In this document: positions 34,701 to 42,326 of the stretch, one piece after another
Layout: each line of letters opens with the position of its first letter
Numbering within the stretch: position 1 is the first letter of the stretch
DNA from: an uncultured bacterium
GTDB lineage: Bacteria; Planctomycetota; UBA1135; GCA-002686595
Assembly (NCBI GenBank): GCA_938083085.1
Contig: CALLKX010000024.1
Location: 1 to 64,000 of the forward strand
Direction: 5' to 3'
Length of the DNA stretch: 64,000 nt
Notes under the pieces: generated by a model
The model's database searches: none
Seen by the model: the letters and a program-made list of their open reading frames with translations, nothing else
What the model was told of the DNA's origin: nothing
Translations under genes and position numbers: made by a program

Positions 34701-35062
34701 GGCGAGAGCAGCGTGTAGCCGCGGGCCGCGCGGACCGGGCTTCGGCGCGCCTCATCCAGACCCACGGGCCGCGACAGCGCCAGAGAGCGCAGCATGGCGA
34801 GCTGACCCAAGGGGTGACGGCGGCGGAAGTCGCGCCAGATGAACTCCAGCACGTAGCGCTTCTCGTCCTGGACGATGACCTCGCCGTTGCGGTCGAGGAT
34901 CGCGCCGCGGCGGTAGGGCTCGACCCCGTAAGAGCGCACGATGTTGGCGGCCTCGGTGGCCCAGACGTCGTGCTGGACCACCTGGATGTCCCAAAGACGA
35001 GCCAGGAGGACGGCGACCGAGAGGGTCAGCAGCGCGAGGAGCGGCAGGAAGCGGCGCAGCAT
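31700..35062 (-). CDS. mrdA: PBP2-type transpeptidase, oversized
   Basis: An 1120-residue class B penicillin-binding protein, against about 630 for usual PBP2. One N-terminal helix (RFLPLLALLTLSVAVLLARLW) is followed by the pedestal motif YRRGAILDRNGEVI. About 600 residues of largely helical, charged sequence come next with no family I recognise. The transpeptidase follows, entered by LTLDIELQRAAEGVL: active-site S789-I-V-K, S859-C-N, and K1019-T-G. It cross-links peptidoglycan during elongation with RodA. The start ATG at 35062 overlaps the MreD stop by one base, and the stop overlaps the rodA ATG. The catalytic triad is intact, so the enzyme should be active; the large insert is the unusual part. 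Confidence 0.93.
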   Translation of the reverse strand: MLRRFLPLLALLTLSVAVLLARLWDIQVVQHDVWATEAANIVRSYGVEPYRRGAILDRNGEVIVQDEKRYVLEFIWRDFRRRHPLGQLAMLRSLALSRPVGLDEARRSPVRAARGYTLLSPDDLRRFALGGELDADLDYVPAVAAETEEGRKAEATRARRRSRAVDMRFYIQRLLELSPRDVKELGELVEEEDCGDLSYVKLAGLITDESTDDILRRLERDVRTRDEQLTRLAGLIQWAVPDGAAAPSDPLGAASDPLLLDDGDRLVQLIEARRRAVDDETADALFRIALGFSPVRLNEQNLAALDLSWLCSALDWDRTRLEEWRQSRGTAFVNSTRAGFIIARSKPLRNGVGEASGLEAGDRFISALAHSFRSDPDSWEGRNPMPEDWREVGRFEVLDELANRLDGEPVDGIEAQRDLFSFQRESTRSNGVRNEPLLMELLGDVLATAPVGQSASRLAEELVALARNARGEWQLKDAQLVEHILATLHERLQRRIGAVFAQSAGRALTPGSVKIGAPWIERALETRGYVVRDRGARPKRVGEDPSIDLVLLVTRYRDEFAGFRARAQTQRIAVETSQGSSQPLASKLLGRVRSPFLVDVLQQRAKAERLTDLQRKRRLPEEDASEILALVDATRRPGEAVGGSGLEAWFDRELSGKSGYHEIQGLQDRVEGNRTPIYRGAEDGQDVTLTLDIELQRAAEGVLLDPGPFPPKGITDMKVDRRWEAAPVGAIVLATVDGEILAAASVPLEPGSPPAEGSAAFDWLAITDGESLKATDRTLSRPKAQPPGSIVKPLLAAYALEHLGLDPSACLAACEVRDDRSRPGTAPKREQWSGFGKINCAARWGHGGDVNLSEALRVSCNVYFAALGEWVFDPSSMSDAYRSFGFGAPTGVRFDDNGTRAGLVDSYRINPQSPLGDGVPIERVDEVVRQFLGNGLAHVDVNVIQVVRAYAGLATGVLPQMRLVRRVGDQPVHPAGDPLGIGSNHLATIHASLARVVTEGFGKERGLLVDSLGFTLAAKTGSADYRGGLVPPDRSPDAPLGLFKKGMRKHAWLAGWFPADEPRFVITVYVHDTSATASHSAAYVARKFLLTDAVQKLMAEPVPSGQGSAVEASAKRGRDR

Positions 35063-35628
35063 CAGAACGCCTTCCTCTCAAGCCGACGGAGGCCGGGGAG
35101 CCGGTGGAGGCCGGGCCAGACCAGGGGCGCCACCAGGGCGGTGACCGCGGCGGTCAGCATGACGAGCGCGAAGTCACCGTCGCTGGCCTGCCCGAAGCTC
35201 AGGCCACCGGTGGCCCGGGCCTGGCTGCCGCGAACGAGGTCTACCACGAGGAGCCAGGTCCCGATGGCGAGGGCGCCCGATCCCGCCGCGCACGACCGGA
35301 GCCAGGCCCGATCCAGGTCAGCGAAGCGCCGCAGTGTGTCGGCGGCCAGCGCCGCGACGAGGCAGCCGCACAAGACCGCAAAGGGGGGCGCGGCCGTGCA
35401 GGCGGCCCGGGCCGCCGCCGTGACGAGGGCCAGCGTGACCACGTCGCGCCTGTCGAGGCGCCCCACCGCGACCACGAGGACCAGGGTCATGAGATCGGGG
35501 ACACAGGCCCGCCCGAGGGCGGGCCCCTCCACGCCAGGCCCGCTCGCCCCGCTCATCAGCAGAAGCTGCAGGGCCCCCGCGATCGAGACCCAGAGGAAGA
35601 AGACGCCCAGTGAGGTGAACCGCTTCAA
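35062..35628 (-). CDS. mreD: MreD-like membrane protein
   Basis: A 188-residue polytopic protein with a first helix (SLGVFFLWVSIAGALQLLLM), PDLMTLVLVVAVGRLDRRD and three or four more helices. Sequence similarity to MreD is weak, as usual for the family, but size, topology and position between mreC and the PBP2 gene support the call. Start and stop both overlap neighbours, implying coupled translation. It should help assemble the MreB-MreC-RodA-PBP2 complex in the inner membrane. Confidence 0.8.
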   Translation of the reverse strand: MKRFTSLGVFFLWVSIAGALQLLLMSGASGPGVEGPALGRACVPDLMTLVLVVAVGRLDRRDVVTLALVTAAARAACTAAPPFAVLCGCLVAALAADTLRRFADLDRAWLRSCAAGSGALAIGTWLLVVDLVRGSQARATGGLSFGQASDGDFALVMLTAAVTALVAPLVWPGLHRLPGLRRLERKAF

Positions 35629-37166
35629 CGCTCCCCCTCCGCCGCGTGGACCACGCTGCCTTGGGCCGGGCGCGAGAGCCGCGAGCTGCCGGTCCGGACC
35701 TGGAGTTCGGCGCCAGGGTCACCGAAGCCCTCGAGCGCCATGACCAGCTCGCCCCCCAGCTCCCCGGGTTCCCCGGGCGCCCGCAGGGACGTCCGCCCGA
35801 GCAGCAGACCGCGCGGGACGCGCCGCATGCCGGACCCGGTCCAGAGCAGGACCTCGACACCGCCGCTGCCCTCCGAGTGCCGCTCGATCCACTCGTCGTG
35901 GCGGCTCCCGGAAGCGGGGCGCCAGCGAAGCGACACCCGATCATTCCCGTCGCAGCCGGCCGAGACGAGCTCCCCGAGCACCAGCGGCGTGGCCCCCGGA
36001 TCGTTCGCCGGTTGCGCGAGGGCTGTGACCCGGAAGCCCGGGTCATCCAGCAGCGCCACGGTGGCGCCGATCTGATCGCTACGGGAGACACGACCCACCA
36101 ACCGGACGCCATCCACCACCGCTGCCCCCGCCCGCACACCGACGTTCCGACCGACGTCGAGCCGCCCCGTGGATCGCCAGGGGCAAAGGTCGCCAAGCGA
36201 CGCCATGTCAACGTGCCTCCAACCGGTGGACTCCAGCACCCCGACGATGTCCGAGCGCCGCGGGTCGACAGAACCTGGTCCCCACCCAGGGGTGAGGACC
36301 AACACCTGGTTCAGCCCCGCCTCGAAGTCCAGCAAGGGGTCGACGCCCATGACCTGGCGTCGGGGGGTGCGCTCCGTGGCGGCAATCGTCGTCCGACGCA
36401 GGTCACCGAGCAGAAAGCCGCTGGCCATCGAGTCCGCAGACTCGACCGCCGCAGCAGCCTCGTGCACGACGACCCTGCCGGTGAACCGGTTCTGGCTCTC
36501 CGGGTTGTGCACGGCGAGCCAGACCCGGTCCTCTAGCCGCTCGAGGCCGCCAACCACCATGCGGCACTCCGAACGACCGTCCGCCTCCTCGATACGGGCC
36601 CCGACCCGAGCGAGCGGGTCGGTGATCATCCGCACGATCACAAGGTCCCGGGGCGGCGGGACCGGCGGAGAGGAGAGCCCAACACGGCGCAGAGCCCTCT
36701 CCAGCAGCCCGGGGCGGTCCCGATAGGGCTCCCGCACGGGGATCTTCTCGACCGTGCCCACGAAGACGTCTCCGGCGATCACCGCCTGGCCGCGCTCGAT
36801 GGGTCCGGGGTCTGCCACCCGCAGCGAGATACGGTCCCGATTCACCTTCTCCGAGACGTCCACCTCGCCGGGGATCGGCACCACCCCACGGATGGGCCAG
36901 GGGACCTCCAACGGCTCGGCGGAGCGGAGGATCGCCAGCTCCAACTGCGCGGAGAGCTCGCGCTCGACGGCAAGGAAGCCATCCGTGTCCTCAGGCTCTT
37001 CTCCACGCGCCCACCAGAGCGAGGGCGCCCCAAGGAAGCCGAGCATTCGGGCCGGAGCCAGGGCGAGGTCGGCGACCCGCTCGAAGGGTCCAACGGGACG
37101 CAGGGAGAGCAACGCCGCGCCAGCGGCGATGGTCCAGCCAAGCCTTCGTATCCGCATCGTCGCCAT
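35625..37166 (-). CDS. mreC: MreC-like protein, long and divergent
   Basis: A 513-residue membrane-anchored protein (basic RIRRLGWTIAAGAALLSLRP anchor, then an extracytoplasmic beta-rich region). MreC is usually near 280-350 residues; here several beta-barrel-like repeats (ISLRVADPGPIERGQAVIAG; GRNVGVRAGAAVVDGVRLVG) suggest duplicated or extended MreC-type domains. Identity rests mainly on position between mreB and mreD, topology and the V-x-x-G-x-x-V type strands. ATG 37166 is used, with ATG 37157 also possible; frames further upstream lack a plausible site. Expected role: a periplasmic filament that activates PBP2. The long coiled coil of classical MreC is short here. Confidence 0.75.
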   Translation of the reverse strand: MATMRIRRLGWTIAAGAALLSLRPVGPFERVADLALAPARMLGFLGAPSLWWARGEEPEDTDGFLAVERELSAQLELAILRSAEPLEVPWPIRGVVPIPGEVDVSEKVNRDRISLRVADPGPIERGQAVIAGDVFVGTVEKIPVREPYRDRPGLLERALRRVGLSSPPVPPPRDLVIVRMITDPLARVGARIEEADGRSECRMVVGGLERLEDRVWLAVHNPESQNRFTGRVVVHEAAAAVESADSMASGFLLGDLRRTTIAATERTPRRQVMGVDPLLDFEAGLNQVLVLTPGWGPGSVDPRRSDIVGVLESTGWRHVDMASLGDLCPWRSTGRLDVGRNVGVRAGAAVVDGVRLVGRVSRSDQIGATVALLDDPGFRVTALAQPANDPGATPLVLGELVSAGCDGNDRVSLRWRPASGSRHDEWIERHSEGSGGVEVLLWTGSGMRRVPRGLLLGRTSLRAPGEPGELGGELVMALEGFGDPGAELQVRTGSSRLSRPAQGSVVHAAEGER

Positions 37167-37283
37167 ATGCTTCGGTCCCCCCAGACCCGCTCGATCAGTG
37201 ACGTCGCGAGAAGGCGTCGTCCAGCGCCCGCGCGAGCCGCCCGGCCCCATGGAGGGCCGAGACGTCCCGGCGCGGAGTGTCCA

Positions 37284-38345
37284 TCAATCGTCGTCTTCCG
37301 TCGACAGCACGCGGCTGAAGACGTCGAGCTTGTCGAGGAAGATCCCCGTGCCGCGCGCCACGGCCGTGAGGGGATCCTCGGCGACACGAGCAGGGACGCC
37401 GAGGTGATCGGAGATCGCCTGGGACATGCCGTAGAGGAGCGCGCCGCCGCCGACCAGCGTGATGCCGGTGTCCACGAGGTCCGCACTGATCTCGGGGGGA
37501 GCCTCTTCGAGGATGCCGCGGATGGCCTCGCAGATGAGACGCACGGGATGGCTGAGGGCTTCACGGATCTCGATGGAGGTGACCGTTGCCCGGCGCGGGA
37601 GACCCTGCACCGAGTCGCGGCCCTTGACCTCCATGGAGAGCTCCTGCTCCATCGGCCACGCGGACCCGATGGTGAGCTTGATGCGCTCCGCGGACTGCTC
37701 ACCGATGAGCAGGTTGTGGTGGCGTCGCAGGTGGGCGAGGATCGCCTCGTCCATCTCGTCCCCGGCGATTCGCAGTGAGGTCGAGACCACCGCGCCGGCG
37801 AGGGAGAGCACCGCGATCTCCGTCGTGCCGCCGCCGATGTCGACGATGAGCGAACCACGCGCCTCGGTCACGGGCATGTCGCAGCCAATACCCGCAGCCA
37901 TGGGCTCGTCGATCAGGAAGACCCGCCGGGCCCCTGCACGCTCGGCCGAGTGAATCACGGCTCGCCGCTCAACCGCCGTGATACCGACGGGGACCGCGAT
38001 GACGACCTGCGGCTTGACCCAGTGCCGGCCCTCGTGGACCTTCGTGATGAAGTACTTGAGCATCTTCTCCGTCACGTCGAAGTCAGCGATGACCCCGTGA
38101 CGAAGCGGACGGATGGCCTGGATGCCGCCCGGGGTTCGCCCGAGCATCTCCTTCGCGGTGTTGCCCACCGCCATGCCATCGAGGAGGACCTCGTTGGTGC
38201 CCTTCTTCACCGCGACGACACTCGGCTCGTTCAGGATGATCCCTCGTCCACGGGTACACACCAGCGTGTTCGCCGTCCCGAGGTCGATCCCCATGTCAGT
38301 GGAGAGATGCCCAAAGGCCCACTCCATCGGCTTGAAGAGACTCAT
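37284..38345 (-). CDS. mreB: MreB, actin-like rod-shape protein
   Basis: A 353-residue actin-fold ATPase. Motifs: MGIDLGTANTLVCTRGRGII (phosphate 1), PVGITAVERRAVIHSAERAG, LIDEPMAAGIGCDMPV, IVDIGGGTTEIAVLSL (phosphate 2) and VDTGITLVGGGALLYGM (adenosine). The N-terminus (SLFKPMEWAFGHLS) forms the usual membrane-binding helix. It polymerises on the membrane and directs MreC, MreD, RodA and PBP2, all encoded downstream in order. A GGGAG ribosome site precedes the ATG at 38345 and partly lies in a small hairpin. Its presence argues against the FtsZ-less, coccoid planctomycete groups that lack MreB. Confidence 0.98.
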   Translation of the reverse strand: MSLFKPMEWAFGHLSTDMGIDLGTANTLVCTRGRGIILNEPSVVAVKKGTNEVLLDGMAVGNTAKEMLGRTPGGIQAIRPLRHGVIADFDVTEKMLKYFITKVHEGRHWVKPQVVIAVPVGITAVERRAVIHSAERAGARRVFLIDEPMAAGIGCDMPVTEARGSLIVDIGGGTTEIAVLSLAGAVVSTSLRIAGDEMDEAILAHLRRHHNLLIGEQSAERIKLTIGSAWPMEQELSMEVKGRDSVQGLPRRATVTSIEIREALSHPVRLICEAIRGILEEAPPEISADLVDTGITLVGGGALLYGMSQAISDHLGVPARVAEDPLTAVARGTGIFLDKLDVFSRVLSTEDDD

Positions 38346-38357
38346 CGCTCTGCTCCC

Positions 38358-38373
38358 GGGCTCGAGAGCCCGT
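38358..38373 (-). promoter_or_regulatory. Hairpin abutting the mreB ribosome-binding site
   Basis: CGGGCTC-TC-GAGCCCG is a perfect 7-bp stem 12 bp before the mreB start. It touches the GGGAG ribosome site, so folding could limit mreB translation. No known RNA family is recognised. Confidence 0.35.
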
Positions 38374-38544
38374 CAGCATGGGAAAGAAAGGTAGGGCAGG
38401 CGGGCTCCGAAGAACCCGCTTGGACACAGCGTCGTGAAGACAGCTGGCTCATGCGATTCGGCCTCATGAAATCTGTGCGGTGACGAACGGTGCGGCGCTC
38501 GGGAATCGCTGCGGCCCCTCAACCGCGGACGCGACTCCGGCTGG

Positions 38545-38573
38545 AGTTTGAAGGACCGGAGGTGCGGGTTCAA
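38545..38573 (-). promoter_or_regulatory. Possible mre operon promoter
   Basis: On the minus strand TTGAAC, a 17-bp spacer and CAAACT lie about 200 bp upstream of mreB. The -35 is good and the -10 only fair. This is the best candidate in the 340-bp gap between mreB and the next gene (38346-38685), which otherwise holds only the hairpins noted here. Confidence 0.4.
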
Positions 38574-38608
38574 CAAGAACAACGCAGCGCGGGGTCACAT
38601 TTAATGAA

Positions 38609-38642
38609 GCAAGCCCGCAGCGCCTGGGCGCTGCGGGCTTGC
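38609..38642 (-). terminator. Strong terminator after small membrane-protein gene
   Basis: A perfect 16-bp inverted repeat (GCAAGCCCGCAGCGCC / GGCGCTGCGGGCTTGC) with a 2-base centre. On the minus strand it is followed by TTCATTAAATG, a T/A-rich stretch. It sits 44 bp past the 38686 gene and separates that pair from the mre operon. Confidence 0.8.
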
Positions 38643-38685
38643 TCTCGGTCTGGAGCGGCCGCCGACGAGGGCGATCCGCGGCCGG

Positions 38686-38925
38686 TCACTTGGTAGCGGA
38701 CGCGGCGTTCTCCGCGTACTTGCCCGAGAAGAGCATGCCTTCGCCGTAGTTGGCCCCTCGGTCGTAGTCGATCATGATGACCGCTACGAGGAGGATGACC
38801 GTAGTGATGATGGCGAGTGCCACCTCGAAGCCCAAACCGGACTCCTCGGAGACGATCTCGACCTCAGCAACCTCGGTGGTTGCGCTACGACGACTGGATC
38901 CGGAACGGCTCTTGGAACGTGCCAT
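38686..38925 (-). CDS. Small single-helix membrane protein
   Basis: A 79-residue protein. It has a basic, Ser-rich N-terminus (ARSKSRSGSSRRSATTEV), an acidic EVEIVSEESGLGFE, one transmembrane helix (VALAIITTVILLVAVIMIDY) and a short outer tail ending NAASATK. No family recognised. It follows the coiled-coil gene by 39 bp and shares its transcript up to the strong terminator, so the two probably act together in the envelope. Topology is N-in by the positive-inside rule. Confidence 0.8.
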   Translation of the reverse strand: MARSKSRSGSSRRSATTEVAEVEIVSEESGLGFEVALAIITTVILLVAVIMIDYDRGANYGEGMLFSGKYAENAASATK

Positions 38926-38964
38926 GTGGTTCTCCCTGTTGGATTCGTAAGAGGAACGGGGAAC

Positions 38965-39813
38965 TCAGATCTGCGTGGAGACGAGGTCTCCCTGCGCGAT
39001 CGCGGAGCCGGTCGTGGCCACGAGCACCGCGGTGCAGGTGTCCGGGTTGACGACCTCGACGCGGGCCTGACCCTTGTAGGTGTCGCCGCTGTAGATGTCG
39101 AAGATGTAGCCGCGCTTGACCTTGTTGTTCGTGCCACGGTTGATGTGGACGAGCTTCTTGTCGGCGCGGTACTGGAGGACGGCACCGTCAATTTGCGGAG
39201 CGCCGACGCCTCGGGAGAGGTCGAAGCCAGTGGCCTCGACGACCATGGCGATGGTCGTGGTGGCGTCGTCGAGATCGCCGCGGGTCGAGGTGAGATCACG
39301 CTCGGCCTGGGCGAGGTCCGCCGAGAGACCGTTGGAGCGGTCGTCGGCGCTCTCCTTGGCGGCCACGGCGGCGTCGCGGGCGTTCTCGGCGTCACGACGG
39401 GCGTTGATCGCCTCGGCGCGGGCCTCGTTCGCCTGGGCGACCTGGCTCTTCATGTCGTCCAGGCTCGAGGACAGGTCACCGATTGAAGAACTGATGTTCC
39501 CCATGTCGGCCTTGAGCTCGTTCAGCTCGTCCGTGGCGGAAGAGAGTTCCTGCTCAAGGGCCGTGCTCTTGAGTTCAAGTTGCTCCTTCTCGGTGTTGGC
39601 GTCGCTGCGCATGCGGTCAGCGGCGTCACGAGCTTCGGAGATCTGGTCGATCTCAGCCTGCATCGAGGTCTTGGACGACGCGAGCTCGGCGGTCACGTCT
39701 TCGAACTGACCGCGGTACTTCTGCGCCGTGGAGAGGTTGTTGGACGCGAAGCCGAGGAAGGCAGCGGAGAGGGCGAGGTTGATGGCGACGAAGGTCCGTC
39801 CGATCGGGCTCAT
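38965..39813 (-). CDS. Membrane-anchored coiled-coil protein
   Basis: A 282-residue protein. An N-terminal signal anchor (FVAINLALSAAFLGFASNNL) is followed by about 150 residues of Glu/Ala/Asp/Ser-rich coiled coil (residues 40-195). A small C-terminal beta domain completes it (DKKLVHINRGTNNKVKRGYI; FDIYSGDTYKGQARVEVVN), which resembles FlgT-C/MreC-like barrels. GC content and third-position bias are a little lower than in neighbours, as expected for highly expressed genes. It has a strong promoter and long leader. Function unknown; a structural cell-envelope role near the mre operon is plausible. Confidence 0.82.
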   Translation of the reverse strand: MSPIGRTFVAINLALSAAFLGFASNNLSTAQKYRGQFEDVTAELASSKTSMQAEIDQISEARDAADRMRSDANTEKEQLELKSTALEQELSSATDELNELKADMGNISSSIGDLSSSLDDMKSQVAQANEARAEAINARRDAENARDAAVAAKESADDRSNGLSADLAQAERDLTSTRGDLDDATTTIAMVVEATGFDLSRGVGAPQIDGAVLQYRADKKLVHINRGTNNKVKRGYIFDIYSGDTYKGQARVEVVNPDTCTAVLVATTGSAIAQGDLVSTQI

Positions 39814-39889
39814 GACGTTGGCTCGTGGAGGGGAACTCTGTGAGTTCTCGGTGATCTAGGCGTCGCTGGGACGCCCGGGGCGGAAGTGC

Positions 39890-39923
39890 CCTGGGCGACA
39901 GCACCGGGGGGTGCTGACCCAGG
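39890..39923 (-). ncRNA. Two-part hairpin in the 5' leader of the coiled-coil gene
   Basis: Within the roughly 230-nt leader, CCTGGG…CCCAGG encloses CAGCACC-CCCC-GGTGCTG: two stacked stems with a small asymmetric internal loop, 77 nt before the start codon. The rest of the 399-bp gap (39814-40212) holds the promoter and no gene that I can support. No named riboswitch is recognised. Confidence 0.45.
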
Positions 39924-40048
39924 AACCCTGGGGGGATCGGTGCTCGCGGGTCGCGGCAGGGGCCGCGGCGAACGCCGGATGGAACTGGTGGTGCGAAAGA
40001 TTGTCTACCGGATGCCCTTGAAGGTTCTGGGACCCCGGCGACGGGAGA

Positions 40049-40078
40049 AGTGTAGAGGCCACCGCGGCGGGGGGTCAA
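40049..40078 (-). promoter_or_regulatory. Strong sigma-70-type promoter for the coiled-coil gene
   Basis: On the minus strand TTGACC, an 18-bp spacer and TACACT. The -35 is nearly perfect and the -10 is the TACACT variant seen elsewhere in this window. It predicts a leader of about 230 nt ahead of the 39813 start. Confidence 0.72.
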
Positions 40079-40212
40079 GGAGTGCCTCGCAGGAGAGCGC
40101 CGGTCTTCGACAGAACCGCTTCACCAGGAGCCCCGAATTGACCCTCGAGCCCCGGTGTGCTTGGGGGCCATAAGACAGGGGCAGCGGGCGGTTACCCCCG
40201 GGACCCTTCGAA

Positions 40213-42072
40213 TCACCCCTCGAAATCGAAGCCGGGCGATGGCTGCCCTGGCCCCGAATGCCCGAACCGCCGACGAACCAGGGCGAACAGGAGGATCAAC
40301 GCGGCTCCCCCCCCCCACGCCCAGGGCTGAACCGGCTCGGTCCGCGCGAAGAAGGTCGCCTCCCCGACCCCGCCAGCGCCCGCACGCCGATCCGGCACAG
40401 GGACCCTGACCCGCAGGGCGCCCGCGACCATCTTGCGCCTGCCATCGCTTCCGCGGACCTCCTGAAGGACCCTCCCGTCCGGTCCGATCAGGGCGGAGAT
40501 CCCGGAATTGGTGGCGCGGACGATCGAGCGCCTCGAGGCCGCTGCCGCGATCCGGGAGAAGGCCAGCATGTGGTCCATCTCCGGGCTCGACTTGTACCAG
40601 GCCTCGTTACTGACGACCACGAACAGGTCCACGGGCCCCCGGCGAAGAGGGGTCGTGAAAGGGTCGTCGAAGGCGTTGTCAAAGCAAACGGCGATCCCGG
40701 CCCGGTGCACACGTCCATCTGCTCCAGGGATCAACAGGACCCCGGGCTCCTCGCCAGCAACGAAGTCCGGGACCGCCTTGGCGACCTTCCTGACCGCCTC
40801 GAGGACGAAGGGAATCCCACGCAGCGCGTCCGGCGACTCCCCCCCCGGGACCAGGTGGACCTTGCTGGCAATGGGCGTCGAGCGACCATCGGGGGTCCAG
40901 AGCTTGACGCCGTTCACGCTGCGCAGGACCTGCCCTCCGTCCATGGGCACGGACGCCCAGCTTTCGACCCCGGAGAGAAAAGACGTCCCCGGCGGCAGCA
41001 AGGGTTCACCGCGCGCCACCCGATCCGCCCACTCCGCCGCGGGCTCGCGCTGAAAGAGCTGCCGCCAGACGGGTGCGGTCAACAGCTCGCCGGGCCCGGT
41101 CCCCAGCAGCGCCGAGACGAGGTCCTCCGCCAGTTGGTGCTGCTGGACAAGCTCCAACTCGCTCACCGCGGCGCGGCCGGAGAGCTCGGTGGGCCGCACG
41201 CCGGCCCGGAAGTCCTGGAGCACGTCCGGCTCGTGGAGCTTCCCGGGGAGGAACGTCTCCCCCCACATGATCACATCCGGCCCCCCCGCTTCGCCCGGGA
41301 CCCGGGTCTCGATGAGCGCCTCCAACGTCCGCGTCACCTGGGGCACAAAGAGGTCCAGGAGCGGGTCGCGGCGCGCCGCCTTGATCTCCTGCTCAATGCC
41401 GGATTGCACCACCAGCACGTCCGGCCCGCTCACCGTAGGGCCACCGGGCCGACTCGAGAGAAAGGCAAGGACCGCCAGCGGTGTCAGCCCGAAGCCGAAG
41501 GCCTTGACCAGCCCGGAGGGGGTCCCCGCCGGGCGAACCAGCGCCAGCGCGACGTCCCCCGCGAGGCCACCGAGGGCGGCCATTCCCCAGGTCAGGCCCC
41601 AGGTTCCAAACCACGCCGCGGACCCCACGAGCCACTCCGTGTCGTGCATCAGGAAGCCGAGCCGGAACCAGCCGAAGGACAGGGGCGCCGGCAGCGTCCA
41701 CCGCACTACCTCGGCCAGCATCCACGCCGCCGGGGCCAGGAGGGCCAGCGGCCAGGCCGGCGCGCGCCGGAGGGCGAGGCCCCCCAGCGCCGGATAGAGA
41801 GCCGGGATGACGGCCATGGGCAGCAGCAGCAGCGGGAAGAACGCCACCATCCACCAGAAGACCGCGGCGAACCCCAGCGAGTGCGCGGCCCACTCCGCAA
41901 GGAAAGCTCGCTTGCCCGGCCGACGGGCGGCGAGCGCCCAGGGCCCGACCGCGAAAAACGCGAGGTGGCCGAAGCCGTCGGGGCGCAGCACACCCGGTTG
42001 AGCAAGGGCGATCAGCGCCCAGGTGGCGAGCGTCCAAAGGAATCGGGCGCGGGCTTGCAGTGGCCTTCTCAT
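40213..42072 (-). CDS. lnt: Apolipoprotein N-acyltransferase
   Basis: A 619-residue enzyme that adds the third acyl chain to bacterial lipoproteins at the inner membrane. The first 215 residues hold about six to seven helices (FHLAFFAVGPWAL-type start, FAAVFWWMVAFFPLLLLPMA, LSFGWFRLGFL, WFGTWGLTWGMAALGG). Then comes the nitrilase-like domain with the catalytic Glu in MWGETFLPG, the catalytic Cys in GIAVCFDNAF, and FVVVSNEAWYKSSPEMDHM with ATNSGISALIGPDGRV. A final helix (WAWGGGAALILLFALV) closes the chain. Within the nitrilase part it is longer than E. coli Lnt, with an insert of about 100 residues before the Cys. The lipoproteins encoded at 42327 and 62480 would be substrates. Confidence 0.92.
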   Translation of the reverse strand: MRRPLQARARFLWTLATWALIALAQPGVLRPDGFGHLAFFAVGPWALAARRPGKRAFLAEWAAHSLGFAAVFWWMVAFFPLLLLPMAVIPALYPALGGLALRRAPAWPLALLAPAAWMLAEVVRWTLPAPLSFGWFRLGFLMHDTEWLVGSAAWFGTWGLTWGMAALGGLAGDVALALVRPAGTPSGLVKAFGFGLTPLAVLAFLSSRPGGPTVSGPDVLVVQSGIEQEIKAARRDPLLDLFVPQVTRTLEALIETRVPGEAGGPDVIMWGETFLPGKLHEPDVLQDFRAGVRPTELSGRAAVSELELVQQHQLAEDLVSALLGTGPGELLTAPVWRQLFQREPAAEWADRVARGEPLLPPGTSFLSGVESWASVPMDGGQVLRSVNGVKLWTPDGRSTPIASKVHLVPGGESPDALRGIPFVLEAVRKVAKAVPDFVAGEEPGVLLIPGADGRVHRAGIAVCFDNAFDDPFTTPLRRGPVDLFVVVSNEAWYKSSPEMDHMLAFSRIAAAASRRSIVRATNSGISALIGPDGRVLQEVRGSDGRRKMVAGALRVRVPVPDRRAGAGGVGEATFFARTEPVQPWAWGGGAALILLFALVRRRFGHSGPGQPSPGFDFEG

Positions 42073-42326
42073 TCTTCGCTCAGGTGGCGCCAGAGGTGGG
42101 ACGTAGGGGCTGGTTACAGACGTTTTTCGACCTGGAAGCGAGGCCTGGAGGACCCGAGCGCCGACACTGGGTGCCGCCTGCCGCAGCGTCGAGCGCGGAC
42201 AGGCTCTCCAGGAGTCCGGAACCCAGCCTCCGCCCGTTCCGCCCGCAGTCTACGGACTTCCGGCCGGACTCCCGCAGCCCGCGGGTCATCTCCCCGGGCG
42301 ACCGGCGCCCTCCGCGCCCACGTTCA

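Noticed and set aside
33080-35743. An 887-codon open frame on the plus strand opposite the PBP2 gene
   Set aside because: It mirrors PBP2 and MreD in antisense, has an Arg/Leu/Gly-rich composition with no motifs and no start context. In such GC-rich DNA, antisense frames stay open by codon bias. The same applies to 8582-10570 (+), 23648-25537 (-), 25410-26732 (-), 47499-49604 (-) and 53627-55543 (-).
39814-40078. Small protein frames (e.g. 39856-40062 minus) in the leader of the coiled-coil gene
   Set aside because: No ribosome-binding site, poor composition and overlap with the promoter and hairpin; treated as untranslated leader.
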